Assembly (NCBI RefSeq): GCF_036320965.1
Contig: NC_092264.1
Location: 13,765,775 to 13,829,774, forward strand
Length of the DNA stretch: 64,000 nt
Reading direction: 5' to 3'
DNA from: Panulirus ornatus
Lineage: Eukaryota; Arthropoda; Malacostraca; Decapoda; Palinuridae
Position 1 is the first letter of the stretch. Every line of letters starts with the position of its first letter. Both the position numbers and the translations under genes were made by a program. Shown here one piece after another: positions 33,556 to 43,583 of the stretch. The notes beneath the pieces are model-generated. The model searched no databases. It was not told the origin of the DNA and saw nothing but the letters and a program-made list of their open reading frames with translations.

Positions 33556-34248
33556 ATAGCCCACGCCTCGCAAACATACAACATTGTTGGAACCACTATT
33601 CCTTCAAACATACCCATTTTTGCTTTCCGAGATAATGTTCTCGACTTCCACACATTCTCCAAGGCTCCCAGGATTTTCGCCCCCTCCCCCACCCTATGAT
33701 TCACTTCCGCTTCCATGGTTCCATCCGCTGCCAGATCCACTCCCAGATATCTAAAACACTTTACTTCCTCCAGTTTTTCTCCATTCAAACTTACCTCCCA
33801 ATTGACTTGACCCTCAACCCTACTGTACCTAATAACCTTGCTCTTATTCACATTTACTCTTAACTTTCTTCTTTCACACACTTTACCAAACTCAGTCACC
33901 AGCTTCTGCAGTTTTTCACATGAATCAGCCACCAGCGCTGTATCATCAGCGGACAACAACTGACTCACTTCCCAAGCTCTCTCATCCACAACAGACTTCA
34001 CTCTTGCCCCTCTTTCCAAAACTTGCATTCACCTCCCTAACAACCCCATCCATAAACAAATTAAACAACCATGGAGACATCACACACCCCTGCCGCAAAC
34101 CTACATTCACTGAGAACCAATCACTTTCCTCTCTTCCTACACGTACACATGCCTTACATCCTCGATAAAAACTTTTCACTGCTTCTAACAACTTGCCACC
34201 CACACCATACATTCTTAATACCTTCCACAGAGCATATCTATCAACTCT

Positions 34249-34251
<3 letters not shown>

Positions 34252-34319
<68 letters not shown>
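34252..34319. repeat. (TA)n at the 5' border of the triplicated RTE-A copy
   Basis: 68 bases of AT. The element starts with the same codons (YDRVDRYALW) as after the two internal tracts, so this tract is the third member of the series. Confidence 0.95.
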
Positions 34320-34322
<3 letters not shown>

Positions 34323-34577
34323 TACATCCTCAAGCCAAGTACAATGAGGTTAATGTGCGTTATTGAAAAATTTATATACATAAGAACACTGTTCTGTAAG
34401 AGCCAAGATAAGTGATTAATGATATTTGTGAATGAAGGACTTCAGTGTATATTTTACAATTGATATAAATCACGCTGTTCGTGTATGACAGAACGAGGGT
34501 TAAAAACTTCCTAGGAATGTTTAAGTCATATTGAGATTGGCACATATATTGTAGAAATGTGCAAGGTTGTTCATGAT
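34320..34577. other. Unassigned sequence
   Basis: AT-rich, no recognised feature. Confidence 0.35.
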
Positions 34578-34901
34578 CAGGGCTATTCAATTACTTTAGA
34601 AGTAGTGCCGGATCATGAAACTCAAATTGATGGAAGGGCCATACAATTATTTTACCTCCATTTTTTTTTCTTTCTAAACATACATAGAAAGAAACGAAAC
34701 ATTACAAATGATCACGTTTCATTCAGTTAGTTAATACTGAGAGTCACGATAAAAAAAAAAAATTCTACGTAAAACTTCGTAAGTACTTGAATATATAACT
34801 TTCATTAACTTATTTTTAATTCTTCTGACTCTGTCAAAGAGCCAATGAAAAACCACTCGAGAGCCGGCTTTGGCCCGCGGGCCGCCAGTCGAATAACCCT
34901 G
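34578..34901. mobile_element. hAT-type MITE
   Basis: The ~324 bp element has short inverted ends: left 'cagggctattcaa', right (inverted) 'cagggttattcga'. Next to the right end is 'ggcccgcgggccgccag', a pattern common in hAT MITEs with CAGGG termini. The expected 8-bp duplications ('ttcatgat' / 'gtctacat') match only partly, so it is old. No transposase frame. Confidence 0.72.
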
Positions 34902-35850
34902 GTCTACATCCTCAAGAGGATCTCTCAGTCGACTTGTCTACGGCATCAGTCATGTAGGATTGTAAAAGTAAAAACCCCACAGGAATATTTCAGTCATACC
35001 CTGTGTGAAGCTGATCATGTGGGAGTATTAATGGTGATCTTGGATCGAATGGATTATTTCAGAAGCATACAAGAGGTGAGCAACTCGTGGGAACATTATG
35101 AGTGATACTGGTTTGCTGAGGAATGTTTATACAGTAAGGACCTCAGTGCAGTAGCTTACTGCTCATTTTCATTACGAACTTGGTACAAACAAATTTGTAA
35201 TGAAGAAACAGTTTGGTGACATAAAACTGTACATTTGGTATTGTGTCAATGGGAAGGACAATTTTGGTAATAAATCTAGTATGCTAGAAGTATACTTTCC
35301 ATTTCTTAGTATTTACTTCTTTGTAGTATATTCATCACACTTTCAATTACATTTTATATTAGCAATATACAAGGGAAGCACGACAGTGGTAGTACATTCA
35401 GACAGACAGGAACCAAATTGCCATGACCACCATACTAGACAAGTTTAGTTTTCGTCTGCTTGACCTGGCGACTGAGCTCCGCTAGGCCAATATTTTCTGG
35501 TGATTTTTTTTTTCAGTAATCATACATAAAAAATTCAACATTTTCTCCCTTTGTAGTTTGTGTCTAAGGTCATTGTAATGGAAAATGTGCCAGATTTATC
35601 CCTTATTTGCCCATTATTAGTAACTAAAACTGTCCCCTCAGCAACACAGTCATATAATTCCTTATGGCAATTACACCATTTATATGGAGAAACCAGTGTT
35701 GACCAGTATCTATTTTTGTATATGATTTTCTTTTATGAATCATTAATCCTGTGGTAGGTATTATCGTAATCTAGTATTTTATACATGTATATATTAGAAG
35801 TACTTATAGTGTTTAGGTGATGCTAGAACTAAGCGTGGACGAATGTTATA
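34902..35850. other. Unassigned sequence
   Basis: Several short open frames, none recognisable. No repeats noticed. Confidence 0.35.
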
Positions 35851-36055
35851 TATAGGGGAGAAAGAATACTTCTCACGTATTCCCTGCGTGTCGTAGAAGG
35901 CGACTAAATGTGGAGGGAGCTTGGGGCTGAAAATCTCCCCTCCCGTGTTTTGCTTTTCCAAAATAAGGAACAGAGAACGGGGCCAAGTGATGATACTCCT
36001 CAAAGGCTCACACACGAGACTTAACAACATCGTCTCAGTGGGACGACTCTTTCCT
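35851..36055 (+). mobile_element. Short non-autonomous RTE-A derivative, copy 3
   Basis: The head 'ggggagaaagaatacttctc' and 'gtcgtagaaggcgactaa' matches the copies at 2629 and 1562 and the RTE-A 5' UTR. The middle 'ggggccaagtgatgatactc' matches the middle of those elements. The 3' part is diverged ('cacacgagacttaac...'). It is probably truncated or older. Confidence 0.72.
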
Positions 36056-37540
36056 GCCACTGCCAGCAGTGGTGTCTTTGACGATGACTCCTAGGGGTTG
36101 CTCCTCCAACATGGATTTCTCCTCCTCTGGTTTCTCCAGCTGTGCTTCTTCCTGATGCTGGGCCTCTGTTGGAAGATTATCACAGGTTGTAATGATTTTA
36201 TTACCTTTTCATCTACTACACTTACTGTTCATGCTGTGGTACCTGTGCTGATGTTGCCATTACTACTGCCATGTCTGCCTTTCTTATGTTTCTGCTTCCA
36301 CCGTTGCAATTCCTACTGCTGTCATTATCACTGCTGCTGAAGCTGCTACTGCTTTCACGACTGCTGCTTCTGTTATTGTGCTGTAGCTGTTGCTCATACT
36401 TACACCTTAGTACCAGACATTTTGCTGCTAATGATGACACTGCCTTTATAATATTTTATGTCATTGCTGCTGTTGATGATAGCATTCTAGAACCATTGCT
36501 CTCATAAGAAATACATCTGCTGCCACTTTTGCTGCTACTACTATTACACAACAACATTTAATACTTTTGACTACTATTCTTACCATTAATGTTTCTACTT
36601 TTAGTACCACAAATACTTAACAGTGTTGTGAAAGAAGTTGCTTGTAATAGGGAATCCTTCAGAACTGAAGTTATTTTGATACGGTTATCTTTTCATTTTA
36701 ATGACAAGTACCCTATAGGATGTCAGAATGTTTATTCAACTGATCAAAAGAGGAAATGTTAATTATAGTTTCCCTGCTTTCATTTTTATTGTGGCCGACA
36801 TATTGCTTTGTCCATCACCATCCTCCAAATGCTTTTTGTCAGGAGTCTATCAAACCTTTATCTTAACCGTATTCATAAATGAAAAGTCAAAATTCAGATA
36901 ATCATAAAATACATATAGTTGTCACCCCAGAATCGTAGAAATTTAATGACATTAGATTCCATGACACTAGCTTGGATTTTGTCTGAATTTGGACTTATGA
37001 AAATGTTAAACCTGCAATTTAACTTAGCCCATAACTTGATAGTCTAAATCAGATACTTATGAAACTTTGAATGATTATTTACCACCATCTAGAAAAATAT
37101 AATGGCAGGAGGCCCATACCCCTAGATAAGATTTTGCTAGAGTAAGGCCCCTTATAAAAATGGTTCACCAGGATTATAACCTAGTTTATGACATAACTTT
37201 AGAAAATTCCACTTTTGGCCATGACCTTCTTACTGATGTTTTTTGAAATTTTCCATTCATTATTTCCACTTTTTCATATTTCACACCCAATAACAATGTT
37301 ACATTGCAAGTGACAAAAGTATACCATGAAACACCCTCCTCTATTTTTTTTAAGTAAATGCCATGTTGATCATGTCCTTCATGACATTTTATATTTCACA
37401 CAGGTGATCTGTTTATCTTAGATGATAATGAAAAAATGCCTGGAGTATATGAAATCTGCATCTAAAGAAAATTTAATTGATCATATACAGTGATACATTA
37501 ATGTGCACCAATTTATTAGAGGATAGAGCTAGAAAATGGA
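36056..37540. other. Unassigned sequence with a CTG/CTA-rich low-complexity part
   Basis: 36090-36560 is rich in CTG, CTA and TTC triplets, giving leucine- or serine-rich short frames on both strands without a recognisable protein. The rest is AT-rich with no feature seen. Confidence 0.45.
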
Positions 37541-37570
37541 TGCTACATACAAATGGATTTGTATGTAGCA
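37541..37570. repeat. Foldback palindrome at an RTE-A 5' junction
   Basis: 14-base arms 'tgctacatacaaat' (37541-37554) and 'atttgtatgtagca' (37557-37570) are perfect inverted copies around GG. The right arm is normal RTE-A coding sequence ('GLYVAVMDLEKAYD' region). The left arm is an extra antisense copy at the insertion boundary. Confidence 0.93.
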
Positions 37571-39060
37571 GTTATGGATCTGGAGAAGGCATATGATAGA
37601 GTTGATAGAGATGTTCTGTGGAAGGTATTAAGAATATATGGTGTGGGAGGAAAGTTGCTTGAAGCAGTGAAAAGTTTTTATCGAGGATGTAGTAAGAGGA
37701 AAGTGATTGGTTCTTAGTGAATGTTGGTTTGCGGCAGGGGTGCATGATGTCTCCATGGTTGTTTGATTTGTTTATGGATGGAGTTGTTAGGGAGGTGAAT
37801 GCAAGAGTTTTGGAGAGAGGGGCAGATATGCAGTCTGTTGTGGATGAGAGGGCTTGGGAAGTGAGTCAGTTGCTGTTCGCTGATGATACAGCGCTGGTGG
37901 CTGATTCATGTGAGAAACTGCAGAAGCTGGTGACTGAGTTTGGTAAAGTGTGTGAAAGAAGAAAGCTGAGAGTAAGTGTGAATAAGAGCAAGGTTACTAG
38001 TTAACAGTAGGGTTGAGGGACAAGTCAATTGGGAGGTAAGTTTGAATGGAGAAAAACTGGAGGAAGTGAGGTGTTTTAGATATCTGGGAGTGGATTTGGC
38101 AGCGGATGGAACCATAGAAGCGGAAGCAAGTCACAGGGTGGGGGAGGGGGCGTAAGTTCTGAGAGCATTGAAAAATGTGTGGAAGAGGAGAAAACTTTTT
38201 GGAAATTAAAAATGGGTATGTTTGAAGGAATAGTGGTTCCAACAATGTTATATGCTTGTGAGGCATGGGCTATAGATAGAGTTGTACGGAGGAGGGTGGA
38301 TGTGTTGGAAATGAGATGTTTGAGGCAATATGTGGTGTGAGGTGGTTTGATTGAGTAAGTAATAAAAGGGTAAGAGAGATGTGTGGTAATAAAGAGTGTG
38401 GTTGAGAGAGCAAAGAGGGCGTTTTGAAATGGTATGGTCACATGGAGAGAATGAATGGGAAAGATTGACAAAGAGGATATATTTGTGTCAGAGGTGGAGG
38501 GAACGAGGAGAAGTGGGAGACCAAACTGGAGGTGGAAAGATGGAGTGAAAAAGATTTTTAGCGATCGGGGCCTGAACATGCAGGAGGGTGAAAGGCGTGC
38601 AAGGAATAGAGTGAGTTGGAACAATGTGGTATACCGAGGTCGACATGCTGTCAACGGATTGAACCAGGGCATGTGACGCGTGTGGGGTAAACCATGGAAA
38701 GTTTTGTGGGGCCTGGATGTGGAAAGGGAGCTGTGGTTTTGGTGCATTATACATGACAGCTAGAGACTGAGTGTAAATGAATGTGGCCTTTGTTGTCTTA
38801 ACTAGCGCTACCTTGCACATATGCAGGGGGAGGGGGTTGTCATTTCATTTGTGGCAGGGTGGCGACGGGAATGAATAAAGGCAGATAGCATGAATTATGT
38901 ACATGTGTATGTATGTCTGTGTATGTATATATATGTATCTGTTGAAATGTATAGGTATGTATATGTGCGTGTGTGAACGTGTATGTATATACGTATGTAT
39001 GTGGGTGGGTTAGTCTATTCTTTCGTCTGTTTCCTTGCGCTACCTTGCTAATGTGGGAGA
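37557..39060 (+). mobile_element. RTE-A copy, long 3' UTR
   Basis: It runs from RT motif A ('MDLEKAYDRVDRDVLW') to the tail. Motif B 'GLRQGCMMSP' and 'LLFADDTALVA' are readable at 37717-38004. The frame then breaks repeatedly (38005, 38155, 38330, 38450). The terminus has the CGA-type end GLNQGM, and the long UTR covers 38680-39060. It is an older, inactive copy. Confidence 0.92.
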
Positions 39061-39106
39061 CAGCCACAAATTATAATATACAAATATAATAGATAAATAG
39101 AGCTAG

Positions 39107-39108
<2 letters not shown>

Positions 39109-39149
<41 letters not shown>

Positions 39150-40709
39150 CGCTGTCTCCCGTGTTTGCGAGGTAGCGCAAGGAAACAGACGAAAGAAATG
39201 GCCCAACCCACCCCCACACATATGTATGTACATACGTCCACACACGCAAATATACATACCTACACAGCTTTCCATGGTTTACCCCAGACGCCTCACATGC
39301 CCTGATTCAATCCGCTGACAGCACGTCAACCCCGGTATACCACATCGCTCCAATTCACTCTATTCCTTGCCCTCCTTTCACCCTCCTGCATGTTCAGGCC
39401 CCGATCACACAAAATCTTTTTCACTCCATCTTTCCACCTCCAATTTGGTCTCCCTCTTCTCCTCGTTCCCTCCACCTCCGACACCTATATATACTCTTGG
39501 TCAATCTTTCCTCACTCATTCTCTCCATGTGCCCAAACCATTTCAAAACACCCTCTTCTGCTCTCTCAACCACGCTCTTTTTTTTTCCACACATCTCTCT
39601 TACCCTTACGTTACTTACTCGATCAAACCACCTCACACCACACATTGTCCTCATACATCTCTTTTCCAGCACATTCAACCTCCTGCGCACAACTCTATCC
39701 ATAGCCCACGCCTCGCAACCATACAACATTGTTGGAACCACTATTCCTTCAAACATTCCCATTTTTGCTTCCCGAGATAATGTTCTCGACTTCCACACAT
39801 TCTTCAAGGCTCCCAGAATTTTCGCCCCCTCCCCCACCCTATGATCCACTTCCGCTTCCATGGTTCCATCCGCTTCCAGATCCACTCCCAGATATCTAAA
39901 ACACTTCACTTCCTCCAGTTTTTCTCCATTCAAACTCACCTCCCAATTGACTTGACCCTCAACCCTACTGTACCTAATAAGCTTGCTCTTATTCACATTT
40001 ACTCTTAACTTTCTTCTTTCACACACTTTACCAAACTCAGTCACCAGCTTCTGCAGTTTCTCACATGAATCAGCCACCAGCGCTGTATCATCAGCGAACA
40101 ACAACTGACTCACTTCCCAAGCTCTCTCATCCCCAACAGACTTCATACTTACCCCTCTTTCCAAAACTCTTGCATTCACCTCTCTAACAACCCCATCTAT
40201 AAACAAATTAAACAACCATGGAGACATCACACACCCCTGCCGCAAACCTACATTCACTGAGAACCAATCACTTTCCTCTCTTCCTACACGTACACATGCC
40301 TTACATCCTCGATAAAAACTTTTCACTGCTTCTAACAACTTGCCTCCCACACCATATATTCTTAATACCTTCCACAGAGCATCTCTATCAACTCTATCAT
40401 ATGCCTTCTCCAGATCCATAAATGCTACATACAAATCCATTTGCTTTTCTAAGTATTTCTCACGTACATTCTTCAAAGCAAACACCTGATCCACACATCC
40501 TCTACCACTTCTGAAACCACACTGCTCTTCCCCAATCTGATGCTCTGTACATGCCTTCACCCTCTCAATCAATATCCCCCCATATAATTTCCCAGGAATA
40601 CTCAACAAACTTATACCTCTGTAATTTGAGCACTCACTTTTATCCCCTTTGCCTTTGTACAATGGCACTATGCACGCATTCTGCCAATCCTCAGGCACCT
40701 CACCATGAG
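39109..40709 (-). mobile_element. RTE-A copy, short 3' UTR, with TSD
   Basis: On the - strand an open frame of 442 codons ends at 39421. Its RTE-A part starts at ~40709 in 'GEVPEDWQNACIVPLYKG' and includes 'GISLLSIPGKLYG', motif A 'FMDLEKAYDRVD', 'GLRQGCVMSP', 'LLFADDTALVA' and 'WFGHMERM'. A frameshift follows 'KSIYRC'. The tail is a long T run (39109-39147, + strand). The flanks carry 'gagctagaa' at 39100-39108 and 40707-40715, a probable 9-bp duplication whose first bases could also be element sequence. Confidence 0.92.
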
Positions 40710-40715
40710 CTAGAA

Positions 40716-41089
40716 AATTATGAAACTGAAATTCCTTCTTAACAACCAAATACAGAGAAATGTATTAAAAAGGTAGTTTTGAAGTCCACCAGGAAACTGA
40801 TACATTGGGGTATACTAGGATCACCAGCCCATCAGAAACTAGATACAGTGGAGTGAATTAAGATCATCATATCACCTGGGAACTATGAAAGGATGTCCAT
40901 GATTCTTTTTGGAGCAAGAAGCTTCAAACCCCTACCTTCTGGCTAGGCTAATGTTTCTTAACCAGCTTGCTGACTAGGTGCACTTCCCACCTGTCAGTAG
41001 CTACTCACACAGTGATGATGTCATCATCTCTGGCCCCATCAGGCTGAATTAGGTTGACCACCTCATATTTCTTATGAAAAAGGATGTCA
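40716..41089. other. Unassigned sequence
   Basis: No feature recognised. Confidence 0.35.
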
Positions 41090-41230
41090 CTGTGATAGAA
41101 TAGACTGGAGTAATATGATACTTGAGGGTGACATGCTGTTAACCAGCTGAACTAGTGCATATGAAGTGGTCATTGGAACCATGAAGTTGCTCTGTAGGCC
41201 TGATCTATGAGACGTGAAGGAAAAAAACCA
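41090..41230 (+). mobile_element. Ancient RTE-A 3' end remnant
   Basis: 'gggtgacatgctgttaacca' followed by 'ctgaactagtgcatatgaag' and 'ggaaccatgaag' align in order with the family's 'ggtcgacgtgctgtcaatgg', 'ttgaaccagggcatgtgaag' and 'taaaccatggaaag'. It is strongly decayed. Confidence 0.65.
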
Positions 41231-41539
41231 GGTAAGTCACCAGAACTTTGAATGGTTGAAACTGAAATGAAAATATATGGCTAAACTGCAAAGAAAAAAC
41301 TTCTGATGGAGTGATTCAAAGAAAGTTTTTTTGAGAGGGGAAAATAGGATTAGAAACAGCAAATGGAAAACTTGCTTGTAGGACCCTGCCCTTAAAAGAA
41401 AGTATTGCACTCTTCAGAATTTACTTATATCTCTCTCATGTTTTTTTCCACTGAGTTATGAAATCATAACAGCTTAGAGGATTAGGGTTAAACAAAATGT
41501 TAACCAAGAGAAAATATTATCATAAACATAAAAGTACTT

Positions 41540-42590
41540 TAAGATTATCTAGTGGTATAGCAGCAATCCTTCACCCAGCAGAAGGCAAGTCCAATGTCCA
41601 CAGAAGTGATCCATTACATCTTTACCAAAGTATGGCTTGACAGATGTGCTGAGGAATGTCAAAGACCTGTGTAAATCACCTCCAAGAAGAGCTTCCTTTG
41701 AAAGACTAGTGTAGAAGCACCCTTCAGACATCATGGTCCTGACATTTAGGCTAAGTTGAGCCAACAAAAGTGGTCCTTTACTTTTAGATGAAATTAATGG
41801 AATAAGTTACCTTGTTAGTCTCTGAGGATCCCAGTGTCTTTTCAAAGAAATCTAGCTGGATGTAAGGCATGAAGTTCTTCAGTAGTCGTCTTTAAAGAAC
41901 CAACTTGAGTATTTGAGGTTGCTATGTTTAATTTTGCCAAATCTCCAGGTTGGAGAGATATTAGCCCAAGATATGGTATAAGCAAATCAGGAAAATCTTA
42001 TGGTTAGACAGCCATAGAAATGCAATGCTTGACTGCAACAGTAACAAGCTCTTTGTCAATTCCCACTCTGGTTGCATAGAATGATAGGGCATGCAACCTG
42101 AGAGGTTGTCCTAGGGAGGTCCCAAACAGGCCAATCCCAAAGCCACTGACGTGGACCCAATGGTGCTCTTGTATGGGGCAAATGTATGACTAATTTTTCC
42201 CTGCAGCTTGGAATGGCAACAACACGAAACAGAGGGATTCAGAAATCCCAGAGGACTTTGAATCTTTAAGAAACAGTTGAAAAGGTTTCAAAGTGATTGA
42301 CATTGAGCAGACACATAAACACTGTAAAGCAAGTTGCCATCTCTCATTTCCCAAATTTATAACATTAGAAGTATTTGAGAAAATCCTTTTATGGAAGTAC
42401 CAAAACCTGGTGCTACAGAATTGGGATACTGACTCCAGGTTTGGTAGCCTAGGAGCACTGGAGGAATCAGCCAAAGGGATTTGAACAACTAAAGTAGTTT
42501 TGGCACTAAAAATGTCCCTCTCACTTGTGGATACAAAATCACTAAACTTGGAAAGTTTAAACACTTTTGGGGAGCAATATATCAATGAGA
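41540..42590 (-). other. Coding-like but disrupted stretch, unassigned
   Basis: On the - strand one frame is open for 131 codons (42585-42190). After a stop it continues with relatively few stops to about 41900 (e.g. 'RLHALSFYATRVGIDKELVT'). A further open frame lies at 41767-41549 ('LSKEALLGGDLHRSL'). The stop density is lower than expected by chance, but I recognise no family. It could be a decayed transposon or gene relic. Confidence 0.3.
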
Positions 42591-42879
42591 TTTAATGGAT
42601 AAGGAGTTGGACCTGGTTTAAACACTTTCAAACTGCTGTTGGAATAAGTGTAGTCACTGCCTCTTGTTGAATGTCAGACAGATTGGTGAAAGGGCATTCA
42701 GATGGAGACAAAGAGCTTCACCTGTAGGTCTACATCCAAAGAAAGGAACCAAATGAATGCCTCTCTCTCCTCAAATACATATCTGCTCTCATGGACACTA
42801 ACCTTGACTGGGTGTTAGCCTATATTCTGCACTCTTTGACAGTAAGAAAAACATGAATAAACAGCCTTGTCTATGGACT

Positions 42880-43140
42880 ACCACTGCTCCATCCTACAAA
42901 TAACTGCTACACACTACCACTACTACTTGCCACAAATAATTGCTTTACACTACCACTAGTACTAACTGCTAACCACCACTGCTACTACTGTACTACTTTT
43001 TTCATATTTGTTTTCCATTTCCTGTTACAAGGTAGCTCCAGGAATAGATTTGCTAACATTCATTCTCTAGCTGTCATATATAATGCACTAACTAATACTA
43101 TTAACCACAAAATACTATACTGTTAGCAGCTGCTAACATC
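42880..43140. repeat. Degenerate CTA/CCA-rich tract with an ancient RTE-A 3' remnant
   Basis: 42885-42990 and 43100-43150 are rich in 'ctaccactactac' motifs. Between them 43010-43100 ('cctgttacaaggtagctcca', 'attctctagctgtcatatat') matches the long RTE-A 3' UTR in - orientation, strongly diverged. Confidence 0.55.
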
Positions 43141-43375
43141 ACCACCACTACTAAAAGCAGAAAAGCAGAGATTATGAACTTACATGATATAGCTGAGGTT
43201 AGGAGAATAGACAGTAAAGTCAGTATGAGAAAAACATGAAAAGGCATTTAGATGAGAATCTTTAATGACGATGTGGTCACAAGGAATGTGTGGTACATGA
43301 TATGCAGGTATATTATTGAGGGTATAAAGAGAGGCAGACTTCAGAAGAAATGGATAGGTTCAGTTCGAGAATTCA

Positions 43376-43540
43376 TCACTATCTCTCTGCCTATATTTCT
43401 GATGCCTGTTCCCCTTGGGAACTCCCTCAAGGGGGTGGCCACAGCAAAAGTCTCCAAAATGGTTGAGCTCCACTGCTGTTTCCTAGTCTTTAGTCCCTCA
43501 CTAGTGCGGTGTTTTCAGAGGTTCTGACATACCTCTGTTC
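43376..43540. repeat. Interspersed hairpin repeat shared with 3485-3620
   Basis: 'gatgcctgttccccttggga' and 'actccctcaagggggtggcc' correspond to 3489-3540, and 'tagtgcggtg' has a distant parallel there. An inverted repeat (ccccttg/caagggg) flanks 'ggaactccct'. It is a dispersed repeat of unknown class, possibly SINE-like. Confidence 0.6.
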
Positions 43541-43583
43541 ATACCAGCTACTTCTACTTAATATTTCTACCTAATAATCCTGT

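Larger units (their letters stand above)
31641..34028 (-). other. 795-codon chimeric open frame across triplicated RTE-A and (TA)n
   Basis: One frame stays open through parts of three RT units and two TA tracts, which are read as alternating Ile-Tyr. It holds three copies of the FADD region (one reads 'LLSADDTAL') and two of motif B 'GLRQGCVMSP'. It has no complete RT, since the fingers region is missing, so I do not regard it as a functional protein. It is an artefact of duplication inside the element. Confidence 0.85.
31195..34251 (-). mobile_element. RTE-A copy with an internal tandem triplication separated by (TA)n
   Basis: On the - strand the order is: (TA)n, RT segment from 'YDRVDRYALW' to 'CEAWAMD', (TA)n, the same segment, (TA)n, the same segment continuing to the C-terminus and the long 3' UTR. 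Segment borders are 34251-33554, 33485-32786 and 32711 onward, a period of ~770 bp. Shared private changes ('cttgccacccacaccatac', 'gagcatatctatc') show the units are recent duplicates. The 3' UTR is long but the terminus has the TGA (VVYRG), an intermediate subfamily state. Confidence 0.93.

Noticed and set aside
31641..34028. 795-codon frame as a multi-RT protein or novel polyprotein
   Set aside because: The units lack the RT fingers and motif A upstream part, and the joints are (TA)n. Tandem duplication inside one element explains it.
35455..35495. tRNA gene near 'gacctggcgactgagctccg'
   Set aside because: No cloverleaf with acceptor stem and box B could be formed.
36090..36507. Leu/Ser-rich open frames on both strands as a host gene
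   Set aside because: Triplet-rich low complexity explains the open frames. No start context, splice structure or family motif was found.
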